Positions 7,699-16,231 of a stretch of 64,000 nucleotides of DNA are shown here, one piece after another. The translations under genes were made by a program, and so were the position numbers. The notes under the pieces are model-generated. The model had not been told where the DNA came from, made no database searches, and saw nothing but the letters and a program-made list of their open reading frames with translations. Location of the stretch: the NCBI RefSeq assembly GCF_000612725.1, contig NZ_HG964457.1, positions 89,341 through 153,340 on the forward strand, written 5' to 3'. Position 1 is the stretch's first letter, and the number at the start of each line of letters is the position of its first letter. Origin of the DNA: Mycolicibacterium austroafricanum (GTDB lineage: Bacteria > Actinomycetota > Actinomycetes > Mycobacteriales > Mycobacteriaceae).

Positions 7699-8888
7699 AC
7701 TCGTCACAGTGGCTTGATATCAGCATCCTGGCGTTGGCACTCATCGCCGCCATTTCCGGCTGGCGATCGGGGGCGCCGGGTTCCCTGCTGGCTCTGGTGG
7801 GGGTGGCGCTCGGCGCCGCGGCGGGGATCCTGCTGGCTCCGCACGTGGTGAGCCACATCAGCGGCCCCCGCACCAAGCTGTTCGTCACGTTGTTCCTGAT
7901 CCTCGCGCTGGTCGTGATCGGTGAGATCGCCGGGGTGGTGCTCGGCCGGGCGGTGCGCGGAGCCATCCGCAGCCCCGGGCTGCGCGTCGCGGATTCCGTG
8001 GTCGGTGTGGCGCTTCAACTCGTGCTCGTGCTGACCGCGGCATGGCTGCTCGGCACGGCGCTGGTGTCCTCGCCGCAACCCAATCTGGCCGCCGCGGTCC
8101 AGGGTTCGAAGGTCATCGCCGAGGTCGACTCGGTCGCGCCCAGCTGGCTGCGATCGGTGCCGAACCGGCTCTCGGCGCTGTGGGAGACAGCAGGACTGCA
8201 CGACGTACTCAAACCCTTCGGCCCGACCCCGGTCGCCGAGATCGACCCGCCGGACCCCTCGCTGGCGACTTCGCCGGTGGTCAACACGACGCGGTCGAGC
8301 GTGGTCAAGGTCCGCGGGGTCGCGCAGAGCTGCCAGAAGGTGCTGGAGGGCACCGGTTTCGTCGTCGCACCCAACCGGGTGATGTCCAACGCGCACGTGG
8401 TCGCCGGCTCCGACAGCGTCACCGTCGAGGTCGACGGCCAGACCTACGACGCGGGTGTGGTGTCCTACGACCCGAACGCCGACATCTCGATTCTCGACGT
8501 GCCCAACCTGCCGTCCGCCCCGCTGCAGTTCGTCGACGCGGAAGCGCAGCCGGGGACCGACGGCATCGTGATGGGCTACCCGGGCGGCGGCGAGTTCACC
8601 GCCACCCCGGCACGGGTGCGGGAGGTCATCGAGCTCAACGGGCCCGACATCTACCGCTCCACCACCGTCACCCGCGAGGTCTACACCATCAGAGGCACGG
8701 TGAAACAAGGCAATTCGGGCGGGCCGATGATCAACCGGCAGGGCCGGGTGCTCGGCGTGGTGTTCGGCGCCGCCGTCGACGACGTCGACACCGGGTTCGT
8801 GCTCACCGCGGACGAGGTGGCCAGGCAGATGGCCAAGGTGGGCAACGTCGAACGTGTCGCGACCGGAACCTGCATCAGCGCCGGCTAG
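7695..8888 (+). CDS. marP: membrane-anchored periplasmic serine protease MarP
   Basis: 397 residues: four N-terminal transmembrane helices (about 1-130, of CvpA type), a linker, then a chymotrypsin-like protease domain. The triad is H in SNAHVVAG, D in NADISILDV and S in GNSGGPMI. In M. tuberculosis the orthologue (Rv3671c) is needed for acid resistance and intrabacterial pH homeostasis and cleaves the peptidoglycan hydrolase RipA. Two cysteines (in VAQSCQKV and near the C-terminal GTCISAG) may form the redox-regulating disulfide known there. The gene ends with a 4-bp overlap into the stop of convergent ephE. Confidence 0.93.
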   Translation: MNSSQWLDISILALALIAAISGWRSGAPGSLLALVGVALGAAAGILLAPHVVSHISGPRTKLFVTLFLILALVVIGEIAGVVLGRAVRGAIRSPGLRVADSVVGVALQLVLVLTAAWLLGTALVSSPQPNLAAAVQGSKVIAEVDSVAPSWLRSVPNRLSALWETAGLHDVLKPFGPTPVAEIDPPDPSLATSPVVNTTRSSVVKVRGVAQSCQKVLEGTGFVVAPNRVMSNAHVVAGSDSVTVEVDGQTYDAGVVSYDPNADISILDVPNLPSAPLQFVDAEAQPGTDGIVMGYPGGGEFTATPARVREVIELNGPDIYRSTTVTREVYTIRGTVKQGNSGGPMINRQGRVLGVVFGAAVDDVDTGFVLTADEVARQMAKVGNVERVATGTCISAG

Positions 8889-9844
8889 CCGTACACCTGG
8901 TTCAGGAAGCGCCGAAGCTGTTCGTTGACCGCCGCGGGTGCCTCCTCGTGGCTGAAATGCCCGGCGCCTTCGATCGAGACGTACCGGCCGTGCGGTGCGT
9001 AGCGTTGCGTCCGGTACACCGGGTCGGCCAGCACATACGGGTCCTGCTCGCCGCGCAGATGCAGCACCGGAACCCCCAACGGCCGCTTCATCGAGCTCAT
9101 GAACCGGCGACCCTCGGCACGCAGCTGGCTGCGCACCGCCCAGCGTTGGTACTCCAGGGCGCAGTGGGCCGCCGACGGGATCTGGATGGCGCGGCGCATG
9201 TGCCGGATTGATTCCGAGAAGTCTTCGCCGGCTTGCCATTTCGCACTGGAACGACTGCGCACCAACCGCTCCAGCTCGGCGCCGTCGTCGCGGGTCAGCA
9301 GGCGCTCGGGCCGTATCGGCACCTGATACCGCAGCAGCGACGGCAACAGCGCCTGGCCCTGATCGCGGCGGGTCAGCGCCGAGGCCCGCAACGCCGCAGG
9401 GTGAGGGGAGCTGACGACAGCGATCGCCTGCACGACCCTCGGGTGCAGCACCGAGGTGGCCCAGCAGACCAGGCCGCCGTCGGCGTGACCCACCAGCGTG
9501 GCGGTGTTGTGGCCCAATGCGCGCACCAGACCAGCAGCGTCACCGGCCAGCGTCCAGCCGTCGTATCCGCGCGGTGGCTTGTCGCTGCCGCCGTACCCGC
9601 GCAGGTCGACGGCCACCACGCGGGCGCCCGTCAGGCCGGCCAACTGATGACGCCACGACCACCAGAACGACCCGAACCCGTGCAGCAGGATGACCAGGGG
9701 CCGGTCCGTCAGGGGTTTCGATCGATCGTCGGCACCGGCCTGCCGTTCGGCCTCGACAACGTGGAAGCGAATCCCGTTCGCGTGCACATCCAGATGGCGC
9801 CACGGCCCGCCGATGCGCACAACCGACGGATCGGGTCGGACCAT
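8885..9844 (-). CDS. ephE: alpha/beta-hydrolase, epoxide hydrolase EphE type
   Basis: 319 residues from the ATG at 9844. The oxyanion loop HGFGSFWWSWRHQL, the nucleophile elbow GHADGG (Asp nucleophile, as in epoxide hydrolases) and the catalytic His in EGAGHFSHEE are visible. It is assigned to EphE by synteny with Rv3670. Much longer readings upstream run antisense to neighbours and are not real. The start shares one base with the stop of the upstream membrane-protein gene (TAATG), so the two are coupled. Its substrate is not known. Confidence 0.88.
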   Translation of the reverse strand: MVRPDPSVVRIGGPWRHLDVHANGIRFHVVEAERQAGADDRSKPLTDRPLVILLHGFGSFWWSWRHQLAGLTGARVVAVDLRGYGGSDKPPRGYDGWTLAGDAAGLVRALGHNTATLVGHADGGLVCWATSVLHPRVVQAIAVVSSPHPAALRASALTRRDQGQALLPSLLRYQVPIRPERLLTRDDGAELERLVRSRSSAKWQAGEDFSESIRHMRRAIQIPSAAHCALEYQRWAVRSQLRAEGRRFMSSMKRPLGVPVLHLRGEQDPYVLADPVYRTQRYAPHGRYVSIEGAGHFSHEEAPAAVNEQLRRFLNQVYG

Positions 9845-10350
9845 TACCAGCCTGACGGGTCTTTGGGCGGTGCCTGATCGCCGTTTGTGGTTGCGACGGA
9901 CCTCTTGTCCGGGCCGGGTGTGAACGCCTCGGGGATCTCCCTGACCGTCTCGATGGTCTTCTGCGGGCCCCGGATCCGGCGCACCTTCAGATACCCGAAC
10001 AGCGCCAGCAACCCGGTGAGCACGACCATGATCCCGAACACGATCAGATAGGACGCCCACTTCCACAGCCAGTTGTCGAGCAGTTCGGCGAGGAAGAAGA
10101 AGAAAAAGAACGTCGAGTAGAACAGCACGACCAGCGCCCCGATGAAGAAGACACTTCCGGTCAGGCCCTTCTTGACGTCGCGGGTGATCTCGGCCTTGGC
10201 CAGCTCCACCTCGGCCCGCACCAGCGTCGAGACCTGAGCGGTCGCATCCTTGACCAGATCGCCGATCGACGGATCGGGCTTCGGAGCGTGAGGGTCCACC
10301 AGCGGTATCGACGTCACGGTGTTGGGCACGCCGTTTCTGCGATCGCTCAC
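9844..10350 (-). CDS. holin-like small membrane protein (DUF1469/Phage_holin_3_6 type, Rv3669)
   Basis: 168 residues. I choose the GTG at 10350 rather than one 21 bases upstream, because GGAAGGAAG lies a normal distance before it. An N-terminal amphipathic region (LVKDATAQVSTLVRAEVELAKAEI) leads to two transmembrane helices; the first contains an unusual run of six phenylalanines (STFFFFFFLAELL). The C-terminal tail is cytoplasmic and basic. Proteins of this type are common next to EphE-like genes in actinobacteria; their role is unknown. Confidence 0.85.
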   Translation of the reverse strand: MSDRRNGVPNTVTSIPLVDPHAPKPDPSIGDLVKDATAQVSTLVRAEVELAKAEITRDVKKGLTGSVFFIGALVVLFYSTFFFFFFLAELLDNWLWKWASYLIVFGIMVVLTGLLALFGYLKVRRIRGPQKTIETVREIPEAFTPGPDKRSVATTNGDQAPPKDPSGW

Positions 10351-10488
10351 GCCTGGCTTCCTTCCGGCCACTCTTCTCGGTCGCGTTCATGTTGCCACGT
10401 GGCGTCCCACGAAACGATTCCGGCCGAGGATAGACTGCCCGGGTTCCTTGGTAAGGCGGGTCGGGCTTTGGGATTGGGGAGTGACGTC

Positions 10489-11196
10489 TTGAGGATTAGC
10501 GGCCGCTCTGTGCCGGTCCGCGCGGCGATCCTGGCTCTGACCGCCCTGCTCACGCTCGCGATCGTGCCCGCCCACGCCGCCACACCGGTACCCCTGGGCG
10601 GCGGCTCAGGGCTCGTCGTCAACGGCGAGACACTGTGCACGCTGACCGCCATCGGCACCGACAACCAGGGCAGCCTGATCGGCTTCACCTCCGCGCACTG
10701 CGGCGGTCCCGGCGCCGTCGTCGCGGCCGAGGGCGCCGAGAACACGGGCCCCGTCGGGACGATGGTCGCGGGCAACGACGTCCTCGACTACGCCGTGATC
10801 AAGTTCGACCCCGCCAGGGTCACGCCCGTCAACACCGTCAACGGTTTCCGCATCGACGGGCTGGGCCCGGATCCGCGATTCGGTGACGTCGCCTGCAAGC
10901 TCGGCCGCTCCACCGGCTACTCCTGCGGCGTCACCTGGGGACCGGGCCAGGAGCCCGGCACCATCCTCAACCAGGTATGCGGGGGGCCGGGCGACTCGGG
11001 TGGCCCCGTCACCGTCAACAACCGACTGGTCGGCATGCTCCACGGCGCGTTCTCCGAAGACCTCCCGACGTGCGTCGTCAAGTTCATCCCGCTGCACACT
11101 CCCGCGGTGACGATGTCGTTCAACACCCAGTTGGCCGACATCACCGCCAAGGGCAGGCCGGGCAGCGGCTTCGTGCCGGTCGGCGCGACGTACTGA
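10489..11196 (+). CDS. secreted chymotrypsin-like serine protease (Rv3668c type)
   Basis: 235 residues from a TTG at 10489, chosen because GGGGAG lies about 8 bases upstream; no ATG or GTG fits. A clear Sec signal peptide (VRAAILALTALLTLAIVPAHA) precedes the mature domain. The triad is H in FTSAHCGG, D in LDYAVIKFD and S in GPGDSGGPV, the S1 alpha-lytic-like pattern; cysteines at TSAHCGG, VACKLG and YSCGVT probably form disulfides. The orthologue Rv3668c is described as a probable secreted protease. It stands alone between two minus-strand genes. Confidence 0.88.
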   Translation: MRISGRSVPVRAAILALTALLTLAIVPAHAATPVPLGGGSGLVVNGETLCTLTAIGTDNQGSLIGFTSAHCGGPGAVVAAEGAENTGPVGTMVAGNDVLDYAVIKFDPARVTPVNTVNGFRIDGLGPDPRFGDVACKLGRSTGYSCGVTWGPGQEPGTILNQVCGGPGDSGGPVTVNNRLVGMLHGAFSEDLPTCVVKFIPLHTPAVTMSFNTQLADITAKGRPGSGFVPVGATY

Positions 11197-11197
11197 G

Positions 11198-11602
11198 TCA
11201 GGCAGGCGTGAACGGGCCCGTGTCGCTCACGCAGAACACGTTCCCGTCGATGTCCGCCAGCACGAGCCAGGTGACGCCGCCGGCAACCTGCTCGGCGACG
11301 ACGGAGGCGCCGCGTTGCACCAGTGCCGCGGCGGTGGCGTGCGGGTCGACGGCGCCGAGGTCGAGATGGATGCGGTTCTTGCCCGGAGTGGGCGTCTCGA
11401 CCTGCTGAAAGGCGAGGTTGATACCGCGCAGGCGCGGCGAGCGCACCACCCAGACGTGATAGTCCTCGAAACCGTCCACCGTCCCGCCGAGGACCGCCGA
11501 CCACCAGTCGGCCAGTACGGCGGCGCGGCTGGAGTCGACGGTGATGGTTCCCAGGAAGGGCTGTAGCCCGGCGTCGAGGGGACCGCCGGGTGCGGCACCC
11601 AC
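11198..11602 (-). CDS. VOC-superfamily glyoxalase-like protein
   Basis: 134 residues, two beta-alpha-beta-beta-beta modules with the typical 'DADGNVFC'-like strand (LADIDGNVFCVSD) and an RIHLDL metal-ligand strand. Such single-domain proteins include glyoxalases, dioxygenases and antibiotic-binding proteins; the reaction here is not known. The GTG start at 11602 follows directly after the acs stop codon, so it is the second gene of an acs operon. This gene is not part of the M. tuberculosis arrangement that I recall. Confidence 0.82.
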   Translation of the reverse strand: MGAAPGGPLDAGLQPFLGTITVDSSRAAVLADWWSAVLGGTVDGFEDYHVWVVRSPRLRGINLAFQQVETPTPGKNRIHLDLGAVDPHATAAALVQRGASVVAEQVAGGVTWLVLADIDGNVFCVSDTGPFTPA

Positions 11603-13564
<1,962 letters not shown>

Positions 13565-13658
13565 GGTTGTGAGGGTAGTCACCAAACGTTGCATTGACGT
13601 TGGCGGCTCACATTCAGCACTGCGGGCGGTGGTTGCGGCGCGACGAGCGTCGCGGCGG

Positions 13659-13722
13659 GAGCGCTCATCGGTGCCCTCTGCTCTTCGCGCGAGCGCTCAT
13701 CGGTGCCTCCTGCGCTTCGCCC
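13659..13722. repeat. imperfect 32-bp tandem duplication
   Basis: The segment beginning GAGCGCTCATCGGTGCC at 13659 recurs at 13691, with the following 15 bases also similar (C/T-rich then CTTCGC). It lies between divergent acs and the Fic-like gene, 26 bases before the GTG of the latter. Similar GAGCGCTCATC-CTTCGCGC tracts occur near gene starts in other mycobacteria as I recall, so it may be a dispersed intergenic repeat. Confidence 0.7.
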
Positions 13723-13747
13723 GAGCGGTCGACTACCGTGTCCGGGC

Positions 13748-14494
13748 GTGACCCCCGATGACCCGTTGGCCCCGCTGACGACGCTACCCGGGGTGGCCGA
13801 GGCCGGCGAGGAAGCGCGTGAGGCCCTGGGCAGGGCGCATCGTCATCGTGCCAATCTGCGCGGGTGGCCGAAGTCGGCTGCCGAGGCGTCGCTGCGCGCG
13901 GCGCGCGCATCGTCGGTGCTCGACGGCGGGCCCCTGCAATTCGCGAACGTCGATGACCGCGACCCGGTTCTGGCCGGCGCACTGCGGGTGGCCGAGGCGC
14001 TCGAAGGCGGGGAAGGCGCGCTGGTCGGCGTGTGGCGGCGGGCGCCGCTGCAGGCGATCGCCCGGCTACACGCGTTGGCTGCCGCCGATCTGGCCGACGG
14101 TGACACACTGGGGCGGCCGCGGCGAGACGAGGGAGTGGGACGGCGGTTGGAGCTGCTGGCCGACCTCGTAACCGGAGGGACCCGGGTGCCCGCGCCCGTG
14201 CTGGCCGCGGTCGCACACGGCGAGCTGCTGACGCTGGCGCCGTTCGGCACAGCCGACGGCGTCGTGGCGCGCGCGGTGTCGCGCCTCATCACGATCGCCA
14301 GTGGCCTGGATCCGCACGGGCTCGGCGTTCCCGAGGTGCACTGGATGCGGCGGTCCGGCGACTACCGGGCTGCGGCGCGGGGGTTCGCGTCAGGGACGCC
14401 CGACGGCCTGGCGGCATGGCTGGTGCTCAGCAGCGAAGCGCTGCACGCGGGAGCAAGGGAAGCGCTCTCGATCGCGCAGGGCGCGTCGTCCTGA
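13748..14494 (+). CDS. Fic-fold protein with degenerate active-site motif (Rv3662c type)
   Basis: 248 residues from the GTG at 13748. Residues 55-61 (SSVLDGG) resemble the S/T-x-x-x-E-G inhibitory helix of class II Fic proteins. Residues 164-175 (APFGTADGVVAR) align position by position with the Fic catalytic loop HPFx(D/E)GNGRxxR, but the catalytic His is Ala, the metal-binding acid is Thr and the first Arg is Val; only the last Arg is kept. Fic enzymes transfer AMP or phosphocholine to proteins; this one should be inactive in that reaction. It is similar in position to the hypothetical gene Rv3662c. The Fic assignment is my own reading by motif. Confidence 0.75.
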   Translation: MTPDDPLAPLTTLPGVAEAGEEAREALGRAHRHRANLRGWPKSAAEASLRAARASSVLDGGPLQFANVDDRDPVLAGALRVAEALEGGEGALVGVWRRAPLQAIARLHALAAADLADGDTLGRPRRDEGVGRRLELLADLVTGGTRVPAPVLAAVAHGELLTLAPFGTADGVVARAVSRLITIASGLDPHGLGVPEVHWMRRSGDYRAAARGFASGTPDGLAAWLVLSSEALHAGAREALSIAQGASS

Positions 14495-14529
14495 CATCCC
14501 GGCGGCCCGGAGCCCGGTGACTCCCTCCA

Positions 14530-14844
14530 GCAAACGAAGCGGGCGGCGACCCGAAGTGGTCCTGCGACCACATCGGCTCACCGCCCGCTAGCACGGGTCA
14601 CCGGTTACCAGGCGTGCCGGTTGGGTTGCGTGGGTGGCCTCGGCGTCCCTGCGAACCGTTACGACTGCAACCCCACCCAAGGGGTCGTCGTGGTCGTCCG
14701 ATATCCGCAATTACGCAGGCCCGCAAACCTATTACCTTCTTCGCGGTATGTGCTCCGCGTGGGTTCCGGGACCCGTGCTAGGAGCCGAGATCGGGAGATC
14801 GAGCCTTCTCTTCCGGCTCGGCCTTGGCCTCACCCGGCTTCCGT
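14530..14844 (-). ncRNA. candidate Ms1/MTS2823 RNA polymerase-binding small RNA
   Basis: The roughly 460-bp interval 14495-14956 holds no gene. In M. tuberculosis the same interval (between Rv3661 and Rv3662c) encodes MTS2823, the homologue of M. smegmatis Ms1, an abundant ~300-nt RNA that binds core RNA polymerase. Read on the minus strand, a TTGATG/TACAAA pair with a 17-base spacer (14851-14879) would start transcription near 14844. A long hairpin with 9-bp arms 14581-14589 and 14538-14546, containing an inner GTGGTC/GACCAC stem, then TCGTTTG, would end it near 14530. Length about 315 nt. The assignment rests on synteny, length and structure; ends are approximate. Confidence 0.75.
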
Positions 14845-14850
14845 GGTTCC

Positions 14851-14879
14851 TTTGTACTCCGTGACCGCGGTCACATCAA
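14851..14879 (-). promoter_or_regulatory. candidate Ms1 promoter containing a 14-bp perfect palindrome
   Basis: On the minus strand TTGATG (14874-14879) and TACAAA (14851-14856) are separated by 17 bases. The spacer is almost filled by the perfect palindrome GTGACCGCGGTCAC (14861-14874), a plausible operator for a dimeric regulator. The hexamers are imperfect matches to the SigA consensus, so the promoter is a proposal. Confidence 0.4.
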
Positions 14880-14934
14880 GGGCCAATAGGCCCGCGATCC
14901 CGGATCGTTACGCGGACCGGCCAGCAAGCGCGGT

Positions 14935-14952
14935 AGCTACCGGCAGGTAGCT
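14935..14952 (-). terminator. hairpin after the HAD phosphatase gene
   Basis: AGCTACC (14935-14941) and GGTAGCT (14946-14952) form a perfect 7-bp stem with a 4-base loop, starting five bases beyond the stop codon of the minus-strand gene ending at 14957. No U-run follows, so it may be a weak terminator or separate the phosphatase transcript from the downstream sRNA promoter. Confidence 0.5.
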
Positions 14953-14956
14953 TGTG

Positions 14957-15814
14957 TCAGAACGCGAACCGGCGCAGCAGCGAGTACGTCAGCGCCCCCG
15001 CTGCCAGCGCGCTCACCCCGACCGCGGCGGTGGTCGCGACGGCGGCTCCGGACGGGGCCGGCAAGCGGTCGCGCAGTGATACCGGCTTGGAGAACGTGCG
15101 GACCGGCCAGCCTCGCGCGGCGGCCTCCTTGCGCAACGTCCGGTCGGGATTGACCACGGTCGGATGCCCTACCGTCGCGAGCATCGGCAGGTCGGTGATC
15201 GAGTCGGAGTAGGCGTAGCAATGCTCGAGGGCGTAACCCTCGCGGTCGGCAAGCGCCAGAATGGCTTCCGCTTTGCCTTCGCCGTAGCAGTAGAAGGCGA
15301 TGTCGCCGGTGTACTTGCCGTCCTCGACCACCATGCGCGTGGCCATCGCGTGGGTGGCGCCGAGTGCGCGGGCGATCGGCGCGACGATCTCCTCCCCGGA
15401 GGCGGACACCACGACGACGTCGCGGCCGCAGAGCTTGTGGTCGGCGATGAGTTCCGCGGCCTCGGCGAACACCAGCGGGTCGACGATGTCGTGCAGCGTC
15501 TCCCCGACGATGGCCTTGATCTGTTCGACGTCCCATCCGGTGCACATGTTGGTGATGTAGGTGCGCATCCGATCCATCTGGTCGTGGTCGGCTCCCGACA
15601 TCAGAAACAGGAATTGTGCATAGCTCGACTTCAGAACGGCGCGCCTATTGATAAGCCCTTGGCTGTAGAACGGTTTGCTGAAAGCTAATGTGCTCGATTT
15701 CGCGAGCACGGTTTTGTCGAGATCGAAGAAGGCTGCGGTACGTATCGGGCGGTCCGGCGGAGTCGGCGCGGGGGGCGTCTGGCTACCCCCGACCGCCGGG
15801 TCGGGTGAAGTCAC
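14957..15814 (-). CDS. HAD-family phosphatase, SerB-like with C-terminal membrane anchor (Rv3661 type)
   Basis: 285 residues from the GTG at 15814 (the orthologue Rv3661 is 287). HAD motifs are complete: FFDLDKTVL (nucleophile Asp, about residue 27), VVVSAS (motif II), GEGKAEA (motif III lysine) and YSDSITDLPML (motif IV). The cap is all-helical (HAD-IB, phosphoserine-phosphatase-like). A C-terminal hydrophobic stretch (AAVATTAAVGVSALAAGALTYSLL) suggests membrane attachment, as in related lipid-phosphate or envelope phosphatases. Substrate unknown. Upstream is divergent 6C RNA. Confidence 0.88.
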   Translation of the reverse strand: MTSPDPAVGGSQTPPAPTPPDRPIRTAAFFDLDKTVLAKSSTLAFSKPFYSQGLINRRAVLKSSYAQFLFLMSGADHDQMDRMRTYITNMCTGWDVEQIKAIVGETLHDIVDPLVFAEAAELIADHKLCGRDVVVVSASGEEIVAPIARALGATHAMATRMVVEDGKYTGDIAFYCYGEGKAEAILALADREGYALEHCYAYSDSITDLPMLATVGHPTVVNPDRTLRKEAAARGWPVRTFSKPVSLRDRLPAPSGAAVATTAAVGVSALAAGALTYSLLRRFAF

Positions 15815-15938
15815 ATCGTCAGCATAGGCGTGTGCTGCGTGACAGACAGCCTCAGATTGTACAAATTGGCAGTTCACGACACCTGTCTGCGACTGCATCT
15901 TTCCTGGTCCTCGGCGAAGTTGTTCCCATTTCGATACT

Positions 15939-15968
15939 TGCGCTGGCCCTGTCTGGCGTGTGTATAGT
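15939..15968 (+). promoter_or_regulatory. SigA-like promoter of the 6C RNA
   Basis: TTGCGC (15939-15944) and TATAGT (15963-15968) with an 18-base spacer lie just upstream of the 6C RNA; the -10 element is a good match to TANNNT. Predicted start near 15975. Confidence 0.65.
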
Positions 15969-15974
15969 GGGCAT

Positions 15975-16070
15975 TACTCGGCTTATGCCGGGTGTGCATC
16001 AGCCCGACCCCCCGGGGCTGATACACGACGACCTCCGCCTCCTCCCCCCCTGGCGGGGGTCGTCCCTTTT
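15975..16070 (+). ncRNA. 6C small RNA (B11 of M. tuberculosis)
   Basis: Two hairpins with C-rich loops define the actinobacterial 6C family. Hairpin 1: ATCAGCCC (15998-16005) pairs with GGGCTGAT (16015-16022) and its loop contains six consecutive C. Hairpin 2: GACGACC (16027-16033) plus CCGCC pair with GGCGG and GGTCGTC (16058-16064); its loop contains seven C. A CCCTTTT tail ends the RNA. The predicted length of about 96 nt matches B11 (93 nt), and the place, between the HAD phosphatase and ssd genes on the ssd strand, is that of B11 between Rv3661 and Rv3660c. B11/6C uses its C-rich loops to pair with G-rich mRNA regions and affects division and growth genes. Confidence 0.93.
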
Positions 16071-16151
16071 CTGGGGTGTTTCGCCCGGCGGATAGATCAG
16101 CCAGTTCCCAGAAAGTTGCGGAACGCTGTTTTCGCCGAATCCCCGGGACGG

Positions 16152-16178
16152 TTGTCCACAGAGCCGAGTTGATCCACA
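16152..16178. other. DnaA-box-like nonamers upstream of ssd
   Basis: TTGTCCACA at 16152-16160 is an exact mycobacterial-type DnaA box, and a second related nonamer (TGATCCACA) lies at 16170-16178, eighteen bases downstream in the same orientation. They fall in the leader of the septum-site gene ssd. Two boxes do not make an origin; a regulatory use is possible. Confidence 0.4.
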
Positions 16179-16231
16179 GATTGCCGACACCACCCTGTTG
16201 ACGGTCGTGGTGAGGCCTCAGGCTTGGGTTC

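Noticed and set aside
9845..10390. 500-residue form of EphE
   Set aside because: The upstream part is out of frame with, and overlaps, the real holin-like membrane-protein gene.
14495..14950. Small coding frames in the Ms1 interval
   Set aside because: They lack domains and credible ribosome sites and overlap the structured RNA candidate.
16140..16200. Origin of replication
   Set aside because: Only two DnaA-like boxes, no AT-rich unwinding region, and none of dnaA, dnaN or recF in the window.
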